45,935 bases of DNA from Hymenobacter artigasi (lineage in GTDB: Bacteria; Bacteroidota; Bacteroidia; Cytophagales; Hymenobacteraceae), in assembly GCF_012275535.1 (NCBI RefSeq), contig NZ_JAAVTK010000026.1, positions 1 through 45,935 on the forward strand. Reading direction: 5' to 3'. Under the pieces are notes generated by a model that was given only the letters and a program-made list of their open reading frames with translations, was not told where the DNA came from and ran no database searches. Shown here one piece after another: positions 16,395 through 24,246 of the stretch. The translations under genes were made by a program, and so were the position numbers. Position 1 is the first letter of the stretch; each line of letters starts with the position of its first letter.

Positions 16395-16556
16395 CGGCTA
16401 AGGTTGCACGGACTTTGTAGGCTGCGCAACAACCCGGGCTTGCCCTTGGCGAAGGTCAGGCAATGCGGTGATTCTTGTCATGGCCAGGGTCGCGAGCGGC
16501 AGGGACCTTTGTGACAGGCTGGTTTTTTCCGCCTATTCCCTACCAACGGCTTCCCA

Positions 16557-17123
16557 ATGACGAATTTAACTCTTGGCATGTTCGTGGTGCCGACGATAGC
16601 CCTAACCGTCACAGGGGTGCTCTCCGCCTACTTTGCCAGGAAAGCGCCGGACCGGCGCGCATTCAAGCGGTTTATCGGCCTGGCCCTGGGGCTGGCTTTT
16701 GCGCTGAATTTCATTTGGGAGCTGAGCCACTGCCTCTTGTACGAAGGCTGCGGCTATGACCCGCTGCACGTTGGTTTTCTAGCCCTGGCCTCAGCGGCAG
16801 ATGCTATCATGGCGGCGTTGCTGTACCTGGCCTTGGCACTCGTGTACCAGGACGGCCTCTGGGTGCGGCAAATGACGTGGGTACGGGCTGTCTGGCTCGT
16901 GATGATAGGGGGCGCGGGAGCCGCGCTCACCGAGGTGGTGCACCTGGCGGCGGGAAACTGGGTGTACACCGACCGGATGCCCCTTATTCCGGGCCTCGGG
17001 GTTGGCCTTTCCCCCGTGTTGCAATTCGCGGTCCTGCCGTTATTGATTTACAGCCTGAGTTTCTACCTCACGGTATCCAGAAGCCCAACTGCTGCCCGCG
17101 CTGCCCACCCGGAAGCAACTTAG
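16557..17123 (+). CDS. Integral membrane protein of unknown function
   Basis: The protein has 188 residues and about five transmembrane segments: near 5-25, 40-60, 75-97, 110-133 and 148-170. Charged loops carry the RKAPDRRAFKR segment, and FIWELSHCLLYEGCGYDP follows the second segment. No signal peptide, cofactor motif or known family could be identified. It sits between the cupin fusion and the copper chaperone on the same strand, but gaps of about 140-160 bases leave operon membership open. Confidence 0.65.
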   Translation: MTNLTLGMFVVPTIALTVTGVLSAYFARKAPDRRAFKRFIGLALGLAFALNFIWELSHCLLYEGCGYDPLHVGFLALASAADAIMAALLYLALALVYQDGLWVRQMTWVRAVWLVMIGGAGAALTEVVHLAAGNWVYTDRMPLIPGLGVGLSPVLQFAVLPLLIYSLSFYLTVSRSPTAARAAHPEAT

Positions 17124-17232
17124 GAAACCCAGCCAAGGCAAGCGCCCAAGCCGGGTAATCCTGCAAGCTGTAGGCGCAATGCTGTACCCCATTGGTCGCA
17201 CCTGGCGGCCACTTTGTACGTTTTATTCACAC

Positions 17233-17248
17233 GGACCATCGTTGGTCC
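17233..17248. promoter_or_regulatory. Small palindrome upstream of the copper chaperone, possible operator
   Basis: GGACCA and TGGTCC form a perfect 6-bp inverted repeat with a 4-base spacer, 17 bases before the ATG at 17265. Nothing identifies the binding protein. Confidence 0.3.
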
Positions 17249-17264
17249 CTTAGCTCTAATCATC

Positions 17265-17474
17265 ATGAAAACCCTCCAATTCAAAACCAACATCAACTGC
17301 GGCGGCTGCATTAAATCCGTGACGCCTGCCCTCAACCAGGAAGCCGGGGCCGGCAACTGGCAGGTCGACACGGCCAACCCCGATAAAATTCTCACCGTCA
17401 ACTCCGATAAGCTCACTGCTGAGCAGGTGGTGCAGGCCGTGGAGCAGGCTGGTTTTAGGATTCAGGTGGCCTAA
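17265..17474 (+). CDS. HMA-domain copper chaperone (CopZ-like)
   Basis: The start is ATG 17265, giving 69 residues, which is the whole length of one HMA domain. The metal loop is INCGGCIKSV with Cys12 and Cys15; the rest follows the beta-alpha-beta-beta-alpha-beta pattern (WQVDTANPDKILTV, LTAEQVVQAVEQAGF). Such proteins carry Cu(I) in the cytosol and deliver it to ATPases or regulators. The CPC-type ATPase expected as partner exists here only as a remnant (2829-3205); the intact CPH-type ATPase has a His/Met-rich head and no HMA domain. Confidence 0.85.
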   Translation: MKTLQFKTNINCGGCIKSVTPALNQEAGAGNWQVDTANPDKILTVNSDKLTAEQVVQAVEQAGFRIQVA

Positions 17475-17645
17475 CGCCTGGCACTACCCTTCAAAAGCGC
17501 CTGGCAACAGCTGGCCCCGGAAGCCTGGCACGGCGATGCGGCCAACGTAGCGGCCGCCGAGTGGGCGCTGCTGGAGCACGAGGCCAGCAACCGGGCGGCG
17601 ATTATGACCAGCCCGGTTGGTCAGGTGGAAAAGGTCGTCGGGTAA
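17475..17645 (+). other. Open stretch after the chaperone gene, possible gene remnant
   Basis: The frame of the chaperone continues after its TAA for about 56 codons to another TAA, with protein-like composition (AWQQLAPEAWHGDAANVAAA, EWALLEHEASNRAAI). There is no start codon of its own and no family recognised. It may be a fossil of a downstream gene. The rest, 17646-17812, shows nothing. Confidence 0.3.
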
Positions 17646-17812
17646 CGCGCCAACCTGGATAGCAATGTCTGCCGGGGCGGCCTGATAAACGTCATCCAAT
17701 CAAGCGCGTCAAGTCATGCCAGCCGCGTTGAGCAAGGCCGAAATTTGTCTTACAATTGATTTGCATGCCGCCCTGTTGGCGTGCGTTCACGCACGGCCTT
17801 CGGGCTTCCATC

Positions 17813-18163
17813 ATGAAAAACATTCTCGTACTGCTGTTCCTCCTTCTCCTCACTGGTTGTACCGACCACAATCAGGACCAAACCAACCGTGACCAGGCCT
17901 CCACGGACTACATCATGATGCAGAATGGCCACATGATGCTGTTCCAAGGTGGCAAAATGATGCCCATGACCTCGAATATGATGATGGGCAACGGTTCGAT
18001 GGGCATGACTAATGGCACGTACCGCCTGAAAGACGGCACCACTATGCAACTAAAAGAAGGCCAGCGCATGATGCTGGATGGCAACATGATGCAGAATGGC
18101 ATGATGAACGGCGAGATGATGAATGACGGCCAAACGGGTCACATGAATCAACAAAAAAGGTAG
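17813..18163 (+). CDS. Met-rich DUF6799-type lipoprotein
   Basis: The start is ATG 17813 (MKNILVLL), giving 116 residues; an in-frame ATG at 17765 would bury the signal peptide. The lipobox is LLTGC. The mature part is very rich in Met and Asn in short repeats (YIMMQNGHMMLFQGGKMMPM, MQLKEGQRMMLDGNMMQNG), matching the DUF6799 pattern. Soft Met ligands suit Cu(I) or Ag(I). It precedes the CPH-type ATPase gene on the same strand, so it could receive exported copper in the periplasm; this is inference from composition and place. Confidence 0.8.
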   Translation: MKNILVLLFLLLLTGCTDHNQDQTNRDQASTDYIMMQNGHMMLFQGGKMMPMTSNMMMGNGSMGMTNGTYRLKDGTTMQLKEGQRMMLDGNMMQNGMMNGEMMNDGQTGHMNQQKR

Positions 18164-18247
18164 CCATCCCGGCCCAGGATGACCCCAAGCCGGTACGGAG
18201 TGAGCTAATCAGATTTACCGGTCACGGGGTGCAACCCGTGCCCCGTT

Positions 18248-18279
18248 TAGCGCCCATGCGGTCAGCCGCCTGGGCGCTA
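18248..18279 (+). terminator. Hairpin between the DUF6799 and ATPase genes
   Basis: A stem of TAGCGCCCA/TGGGCGCTA with inner GCGG/CCGC closes on a TCAG loop. It is strong but lacks a clear T-run afterwards (ATTCGTTCC). It could be a terminator or a 5' leader structure of the ATPase gene, which starts 29 bases later. Confidence 0.5.
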
Positions 18280-18307
18280 TTCGTTCCTATTTACCCAAAC
18301 CCTTCGC

Positions 18308-20467
18308 ATGAATAAGCCCCCATCTGAGCCGGCCACGACTACTCCGCCCCCCGTTGCTCCCGGGGATAAATCGCCGGTGCCGGACCACACCGGGCACCAC
18401 GGGCCGGCCGCCGCCACGCCGCCATCCGAAACGACGGGCGCGACTCCCAAGCCGATGGACCACAGCCAGATGGACCATAGTAAAATGAACCACGGCAAAA
18501 TGAACCACAGCCCGGCGGGCGGCCACGACCACGGGGCCATGATTGCCGACTTCCTGCGCCGGTTCTGGGTGTGCCTGGCGCTGTCGGTGCCCATCGTCGC
18601 CTTGTCGATGATGTTTCAGAACCTGGTCGGGTACAACTTTTCCTTTCCGTACAGCACCTGGGTGCTTCTTGCGCTGGCATCGCTGATTTACGGGTACGGC
18701 GGCTGGCCCTTCCTGAGCGGCACGGTGGGGGAACTGCGCCGCCGGCAGCCGGGCATGATGACGCTGGTGGCCGTGGGCATCACGGTGGCCTACGCCTACA
18801 GCGTGGCCGTGACGGTGGGCTGGCTGCGCGGCATGGACCTGTTTATGGAGTTGGCCACGCTGATTGATATCATGCTGCTGGGCCATTACCTGGAAATGAA
18901 GTCGGTAGCCGGAGCCTCGCACGCGCTGGAGCTGCTGGTGCAGCTGCTGCCGGCCGAAGCGCACAAGCAGGAGGGCGATAAAATCAGCGACGTCCAGGTC
19001 ACGGCCCTGGTGGTCGGCGATGTGGTGCTGGTGCGGCCCGGCGAGCGGATTCCCACCGATGGCGAGGTGACCGACGGCAGCAGTGCCGTGAACGAGAGCA
19101 TGCTTACGGGCGAGAGCGTGCCGGTGCAAAAGGAGGTCGGCGGCAAAGTCATCGCCGGGGCCGTGAATGGCGAGGGTGCGCTCACCGTGCGCGTCACGCA
19201 CCAGGGCGCGGACAGCTACCTGAGCAAGGTGGTGAAAATGGTGAGCGAGGCGCAAAACACCAAGTCGCAGACCCAGACGCTGGCCGACCGCGCCGCCGGC
19301 TGGCTCACGGGCATCTCGCTGGCGGGCGGCCTCGGCACACTGGCCGTGTGGCTGTGGCAGGGCAAGGACGTGGCCTTTGCCATCGAGCGGATGGTGACGG
19401 TGATGGTCACGGCCTGCCCGCACGCGCTGGGCGTGGCCATTCCGCTGGTGGTAGCCATTTCCACGTCGATTTCGGCCAGTAAGGGCCTGCTGATTCGCAA
19501 CCGCACGGCCTTCGAGGAAGCCCGCAAGATTACGGCCATGGTGTTCGACAAAACCGGCACCCTTACCGAAGGCGCGTTCGGTGTGACCCGCGTGAAAGTG
19601 CTGGCCGCTGACCTAGATGAGGCAACTTTGCTGGGCACGGTGGCGGCGCTGGAGCAGCAGTCGCAGCACCCCATTGCCCAGGGCATCGTGCGCGAGGCCC
19701 ACAAGCGTGACCTGACGCTGCCTGCCATTGAGGACTTTCAATCCCTGACGGGCAAGGGCGTAACCGCCACCGTGGCCGGTCAGGCCGTGGTAGTAGCCAG
19801 TCCCGGCTACCTCAAAGAAAAGGACATCACGCCGCCCGCCGACGCCGTCAGCAACGGGGCCGAAACGGTGGTCTTCGTGCTGCTCGATGGCCAGCTGGCC
19901 GGCTATGTGGCCCTGGCCGACCGCATCCGCGACGATTCCAAAGAAGCCGTGCAGCGCCTGCAACAGCAGGGCATCAAAGTGTACATGGCCACCGGCGACA
20001 ACCAGCAGGTGGCCGATGCCGTGGCCCAGGAGTTGGGCCTCGACGGCGTGTTCGCCGAAGTGCTGCCCGACCAGAAAGTCAACATCATCAAAGACCTGCA
20101 GGCCCAGGGCCAGTTCGTGGCCATGACCGGCGACGGCGTGAACGACGCCCCCGCCCTGGCCCAGGCCAACGTGGGCATCGCCGTGGGCTCGGGCACCGAC
20201 ATCGCGGCCGAAACCGCCGACATCATCCTCGTCAATAGCAAGCCCACCGACATCACCAACCTGGTGGAATTCGGCAAAGCGACTTACCGCAAAATGATAC
20301 AGAACCTGTTCTGGGCCACGGGCTACAACGTGATTGCCCTGCCGCTGGCGGCAGGGGTGCTCTACCCGCACTTTGTGCTAACGCCCGCCATGGGCGCCGT
20401 GCTCATGAGCGCGAGCACCGTCATCGTGGCGTTGAATGCGCAACTGCTGCGCCGGTCCCTGAAGTAA
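18308..20467 (+). CDS. copB: Copper-exporting P-type ATPase, CPH type (CopB-like, P1B-3)
   Basis: The protein has 719 residues. A Pro-rich, His/Met-rich head (MDHSQMDHSKMNHGKMNH, about 50-67) replaces the HMA domains of CopA. Eight membrane segments surround the TGES actuator, Cys370-Pro-His372 in the metal path, the phosphorylated Asp414 of DKTGTLTEG, the HP motif in QSQHPIAQG, TGDN and GDGVNDAPAL at about 608-617. The closing membrane segment contains MSASTVIVALNA. CPH enzymes pump copper (reported as Cu(II) or Cu(I)) or silver out of the cytosol. Upstream are the chaperone and DUF6799 lipoprotein genes. A second copy of the C-terminal end survives at 22726-22826. The symbol is given by motif class only. 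Confidence 0.92.
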   Translation: MNKPPSEPATTTPPPVAPGDKSPVPDHTGHHGPAAATPPSETTGATPKPMDHSQMDHSKMNHGKMNHSPAGGHDHGAMIADFLRRFWVCLALSVPIVALSMMFQNLVGYNFSFPYSTWVLLALASLIYGYGGWPFLSGTVGELRRRQPGMMTLVAVGITVAYAYSVAVTVGWLRGMDLFMELATLIDIMLLGHYLEMKSVAGASHALELLVQLLPAEAHKQEGDKISDVQVTALVVGDVVLVRPGERIPTDGEVTDGSSAVNESMLTGESVPVQKEVGGKVIAGAVNGEGALTVRVTHQGADSYLSKVVKMVSEAQNTKSQTQTLADRAAGWLTGISLAGGLGTLAVWLWQGKDVAFAIERMVTVMVTACPHALGVAIPLVVAISTSISASKGLLIRNRTAFEEARKITAMVFDKTGTLTEGAFGVTRVKVLAADLDEATLLGTVAALEQQSQHPIAQGIVREAHKRDLTLPAIEDFQSLTGKGVTATVAGQAVVVASPGYLKEKDITPPADAVSNGAETVVFVLLDGQLAGYVALADRIRDDSKEAVQRLQQQGIKVYMATGDNQQVADAVAQELGLDGVFAEVLPDQKVNIIKDLQAQGQFVAMTGDGVNDAPALAQANVGIAVGSGTDIAAETADIILVNSKPTDITNLVEFGKATYRKMIQNLFWATGYNVIALPLAAGVLYPHFVLTPAMGAVLMSASTVIVALNAQLLRRSLK

Positions 20468-20487
20468 TCCATCATTCTTTTTCCCTC

Positions 20488-20826
20488 ATGACTATTCGTT
20501 CCATCTTCGCCCCCGACTTGCTGGCTTCCCTTCGTTGGTACGCCGATATACTTGGCCTACCCGTGGAGGCCATGCAGGCTGACCCACCAACCCTTCGCTT
20601 GTCCGATACAGATAGCCTGGTCTTTTCCGAACAGGCCTGCCTGGGGGCGCACCTACTCCCGGTTGCGTCCATTGCCGCCGTCCGGCAGCGATTTGAGCAC
20701 CGCCCCTTGGTGCCGGGCGAAAACCAGGGGCGGATAGTGGCGTCCGGCCCCGGTCACATATCCCTGATTGACCCGGCTAATAATGACCTCACGCTCCTCG
20801 AAACGACCTGCGGAGAGCCCTCCTGA
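20488..20826 (+). CDS. Short VOC (glyoxalase-like) protein
   Basis: The protein has 112 residues. It begins with the VOC signature SLRWYADILGLPVEAMQADP and ends with a second beta-alpha block (GRIVASGPGHISLIDPANND LTLLET). The fold, as a dimer, binds a metal with His/Glu residues, but a full ligand set is not obvious here. It starts 20 bases after the ATPase stop and is likely co-transcribed. A degenerate copy of its C-terminal half occurs at about 22608-22730, again next to ATPase sequence, so the two genes appear to have been duplicated together. Confidence 0.7.
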   Translation: MTIRSIFAPDLLASLRWYADILGLPVEAMQADPPTLRLSDTDSLVFSEQACLGAHLLPVASIAAVRQRFEHRPLVPGENQGRIVASGPGHISLIDPANNDLTLLETTCGEPS

Positions 20827-21238
20827 ATTTATAAGGCCGCGGTGCTCAACCTAGTCGGGGCAGGGCTGATGGGGGGCAATCACGAATTGCTGAAAGGGTA
20901 CGAGTTCATTCTGCTGGCCCTGCTTCAGGGCGTGCCATGCTGCTGGACGTGCCACTGCGGCGGCAGCACGAGGCACGGGCGGATTAGGGCGTTGCGAAAC
21001 GCTGATAATTCCATTCTCGACTACCGGCCCGCCACCATTATCAGCACAGCCGATGAATTTGTTCGGTGCTGAATACGACAGGTCGGACTCCAAATCATGC
21101 CAGCAAATGGACGGCTTATGCAAAACTGGCTGGGGTGCTGGCAGTAAACGACCAAAGTCAGGCAATCCCGCAGTATTTCAGCTAGGTGAGCACTAAAAAC
21201 TGATTGTTAACTCATTTTTTACAACCATATCCATTTTC
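20827..21238. other. Gap without a supported gene
   Basis: A short plus-strand frame (20842-21072) and minus-strand frames cross this stretch, but none has a recognisable family, signal peptide or sensible start context. The last 50 bases before 21239 are AT-rich and probably carry the promoter of the multicopper oxidase gene. Confidence 0.45.
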
Positions 21239-22366
21239 ATGAAAATATCTTTCCGCCTATCGGCGCTCTTTTTCACCTTGCTACTGGCCCTGGCCGGCTG
21301 CAAAAAAGACGACGCCGTGACCCCCAATTCTGGCCCGCCGGTGCAAACCCGGACCTACTACATTGCTTCGGAAGAAGTGGTGTGGGACTACGTTTCCGAA
21401 GGCCGCAACGTGTTTCTGGGCCGGCCCTTTGAAAAAATGGACTCGGTGTTTGCCGTCAACATACCTAGCGGGCCCACCCCGCGCATCGGCCGGCGGTACC
21501 TGAAAGCCCGCTTTGTGGAGTACACCGACGCCAGCTTCACCACCCCCAAGGCCGTGCTGCCGCAGTGGGCCCACCTGGGGATATTGGGGCCGGTTATCCG
21601 GGCCGTGGTGGGCGATTCGGTGCATGTCGTGTTGAAGAACAAGACGTCCATTGCCACCAGCATCCACGTCCACGGTTTGCTCTACGGCAAGGAGTCGGAA
21701 GGCTCCATGAACTCGTCGACCGACCCGCGCGGGGTGGTGCAGCCCGGCGGCACGCACCGCTACCGCTACTTCGCCCGCGAAAGCTCGGGACCGGGGCCGG
21801 CCCAGGGCAGTTCGGCGGTGTGGGTGTACCACTCCGGCGTAAACACCACCCAGACCGACCTGAACGCCGGCATGGTGGGGGCCATTGTGGTCACGAAGCG
21901 TAGCATGGCCAACGCCGATGCGACGCCGACCGACGTGGACCGTGAAATCGTGACGCTCTACAATATATTCGACGAGAACATGAGCCCCTACCTGGCGCGC
22001 AACATTGCGACCTACCTGCCGGGCGTCACCAAGCCCATGACCGATGATTTCATGATGAGCAACAAGATGCACAGCATCAACGGTTACATCATGGCCAGCC
22101 ACAACGCGGCCCTCACCATGAAAAAGGGCGAGAAGGTGCGCTGGTACGTGATGGGCTTCGGCGACGTGCAAGGGGTGCATACGGCGCACTGGCACGGCAA
22201 CGTCAGCATCATGAGCGAGCGCACCACCGATGTGATTGAGGTGCTCCCGGCCGTGGCCGTGGTGGCCGACATGACGCCCGACGACCCCGGCCAATGGGCC
22301 TACCACTGCCACGTGAGTAACCACGCCGCCGCCGGGATGGACACGTTTTACACGATAACCCCCTAG
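21239..22366 (+). CDS. Two-domain multicopper oxidase lipoprotein
   Basis: The protein has 375 residues. Lipobox LAGC, then two cupredoxin domains of the ceruloplasmin-like order. Motifs: HVHG (His143, His145), YHSG (His198), HTAHWHG (His314, His317, His319) and HCHVSNHAAAGM (His356, Cys357, His358, His362, Met367). The type-1 copper set (His314, Cys357, His362, Met367) is complete. At the second motif relatives have YHSH; here Gly200 replaces the His, which would remove one type-3 copper ligand. It probably oxidises Cu(I) or another reductant in the envelope; activity is uncertain because of that change. Confidence 0.82.
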   Translation: MKISFRLSALFFTLLLALAGCKKDDAVTPNSGPPVQTRTYYIASEEVVWDYVSEGRNVFLGRPFEKMDSVFAVNIPSGPTPRIGRRYLKARFVEYTDASFTTPKAVLPQWAHLGILGPVIRAVVGDSVHVVLKNKTSIATSIHVHGLLYGKESEGSMNSSTDPRGVVQPGGTHRYRYFARESSGPGPAQGSSAVWVYHSGVNTTQTDLNAGMVGAIVVTKRSMANADATPTDVDREIVTLYNIFDENMSPYLARNIATYLPGVTKPMTDDFMMSNKMHSINGYIMASHNAALTMKKGEKVRWYVMGFGDVQGVHTAHWHGNVSIMSERTTDVIEVLPAVAVVADMTPDDPGQWAYHCHVSNHAAAGMDTFYTITP

Positions 22367-22392
22367 TCCTAGTAACGTCGCCCTGGTCAGAT

Positions 22393-22452
22393 GCCGAGTT
22401 GACTTCCCCCCCCCTAGCCTGTGGCAGCGAGGGGAAAGTCAACTCGGCTTTT
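22393..22452 (+). terminator. Strong rho-independent terminator of the multicopper oxidase gene
   Basis: A perfect 12-bp stem (22393-22404 with 22437-22448) with further CCCC/GGGG pairing inside is followed by TTTT. It lies 26 bases past the stop codon. Confidence 0.8.
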
Positions 22453-22521
22453 GCCGGGGAACAGCCGCAAAACCCGGCCCGCAAAAGCCCTTTTTTAGCC
22501 GCTCTATTTCTCCCCTTTTTC

Positions 22522-22826
22522 ATGGAGCACAAAAAGCCTTACGTCCGCTTTTTTCTGATGCTGGGTACCTCCCCATCGGCTGAAGCTGTGCGAACGGAGC
22601 CGCCCGGCCGCAGGTTGAGCACCGCCCGCTGGTGCCGGGCGAAAACCAGGGCGGACTAGTAGCTGCTGGCCCGAACCATCTCTCCCTCATCGACCCCGCC
22701 AGCAAGGCGCTTACGCTCCTGGAACCGCACTTCGTACTAAGCCCGGCCATCGGCGCGGTGCTTATGAGCGCGAGCACCGTCATCGTGGCCCTGAACGCGC
22801 CGCTCCTGCGCCGCTCGCTGAAGTAG
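22522..22826 (+). pseudogene. Chimeric remnant: DUF305-type N-terminus, VOC tail and CopB-type ATPase tail
   Basis: Three pieces lie end to end. 22522-22572 encodes MEHKKPYVRFFLMLGTS, like the start of membrane-anchored DUF305 proteins. From about 22608 the frame reads VEHRPLVPGENQG and HLSLIDPASKALTLLE, matching the C-terminal half of the VOC protein at 20488. From 22726 it reads PHFVLSPAIGAVLMSASTVIVALNA and LLRRSLK, nearly the last 33 residues of the ATPase at 18308, with its stop at 22824-22826. A functional product is very unlikely. Confidence 0.85.
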
Positions 22827-23021
22827 TTAGTAGAGAGTATGCGCAATTGATAAACTCCCAATCATTGGTGGCGACCAGTTGGCAGGCCCAGCTTGCCCAC
22901 CAAAAACCACAGAAATTATGCAACTCTCCCTCCCACCACTGCAAACATTAGGGGGCGGCGCCAACGTAAAGCACAGCGGGTTCGCAGATACGGCAATAAC
23001 CGGCCCGTCAGCGTAAGGGAG

Positions 23022-23100
23022 TTGGCCGGTAATGGCGGCGTTGGGGGCTGGCGGCGGATGTATCTGCCTACCAGCCTCCAACGCCGCCATTGCCGGGCAA
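23022..23100. repeat. Long inverted repeat (30-bp arms) upstream of the DUF2231 gene
   Basis: 23022-23051 and 23071-23100 are reverse complements at 27 of 30 positions, with a 19-base loop. The structure ends 42 bases before the ATG at 23143, so it would lie in the leader or over the promoter. There is no T-run after it. It may be a regulatory leader hairpin or ends of a lost mobile element. The rest of 22827-23142 shows nothing else. Confidence 0.75.
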
Positions 23101-23142
23101 ACGGCTCCCGAACACCAGCTTGCCGTGCTTTTAACGCCGCCT

Positions 23143-24240
23143 ATGTTTTCAGATTTTCCCAACCTGCATCCCCTGGTGGTGCATTTTCCCATCGTCCTCA
23201 TTCTGCTGGCCGCTGCCCTCCAGGCGGCGCTGGTGTTCCGGGACTGGCCCCCGGTGCGGTGGATTACCCTGGTGGTGATGGCCGGCGGCTTTGCAGGGGC
23301 GCTGGCGGCCAGCACGGTCTTTCACGCCGAGCCGGCGGGGCTGGGGACCCAGGCAGCGGCCGTATTTGCGGCCCACGAACAGTACGCGAGCTACACGCTG
23401 TGGCTGTCTGGTATCACGCTGCTGCTGCGCGGCGTCGGCGACTTTTTTAAAATCCAGCGCCGGGCCTATGAAATCCTGGTGCTCGTGTTTGCCCTGGCGG
23501 CGGCCGGCGTGCTGTCGGTAGCCGGCCACCGGGGTGCCCAACTCGTGTACGTGGAGGGCGTGGGCCCGCAGGGGCACCTGCTCGACAAAAACCATGGCCA
23601 CGGCCACGAGGAAGCCGCCCCGTCTCACCCGGAGATGGAAACCGGCAGCCACGACGAGCCGGTTGGCTCCGGCGACCACCCCGCGCCGGCCACCATCGGC
23701 CCGCAATCCTCTGCGGCCGACATGCCGGGCATGGACATGAGCGCGCCGGCCGCTACGCCCAAAGCTCCGGCCAGGGCGACTTCGGGCGAGATGAGCGAAA
23801 TGGATATGACCGGCTCGAAACCGGCGCGCCCGGCCCCCAAATTGGGGGCCATGGCCGACATGCCCGGCATGAAGTCCCCCGCCGCTATCTCCTCGCCCCC
23901 GATGCCCAAAGGCATGGAGATGAGCCGTCCGGCCAGCCCGGCGCAGCGGAATGATATGGCCGATATGCCGGGAATGAGCCCCGCGCCCGCCAAGGCAAAA
24001 AAAGCGGGCGCCGCGCCAGCCAGCCCGGCGGGCATGGAGGCCATTAGCGGGATGAAAGACATGCCCGGTATGCCGGCTTCTCCCGCCGCCGCGCCCGCGC
24101 CGGCCCAGGGCACCATGCCCGACATGCCGGGCATGGATAAAGGGCAGTCGATGCCCGGCATGGCCATGCCCAACCCCTTGGACAAGTTCCGCTTCAAGGA
24201 CAACAACCCGGCCCGCAGCCAATCCACGCCCAAGCAATAG
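23143..24240 (+). CDS. DUF2231 membrane protein with Met-rich metal-binding tail
   Basis: The start is ATG 23143 (MFSDFPNLHPLVVHFPIV), the usual DUF2231 opening; the long upstream frame runs through the inverted repeat. The protein has 365 residues. Residues 1-145 hold about four transmembrane helices with HPLVVHF near the first. Residues 150-365 form a long hydrophilic, low-complexity tail with His clusters (KNHGHGHEE) and six MPGM motifs, such as ADMPGMDM and KDMPGMP. Met-rich repeats of this type bind Cu(I) in CopA/PcoA and CopC/CopB proteins. It ends 6 bases before the next gene, so the two are surely co-transcribed and the tail may pass copper to that oxidase. Confidence 0.85.
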   Translation: MFSDFPNLHPLVVHFPIVLILLAAALQAALVFRDWPPVRWITLVVMAGGFAGALAASTVFHAEPAGLGTQAAAVFAAHEQYASYTLWLSGITLLLRGVGDFFKIQRRAYEILVLVFALAAAGVLSVAGHRGAQLVYVEGVGPQGHLLDKNHGHGHEEAAPSHPEMETGSHDEPVGSGDHPAPATIGPQSSAADMPGMDMSAPAATPKAPARATSGEMSEMDMTGSKPARPAPKLGAMADMPGMKSPAAISSPPMPKGMEMSRPASPAQRNDMADMPGMSPAPAKAKKAGAAPASPAGMEAISGMKDMPGMPASPAAAPAPAQGTMPDMPGMDKGQSMPGMAMPNPLDKFRFKDNNPARSQSTPKQ

Positions 24241-24246
24241 CCCCTC

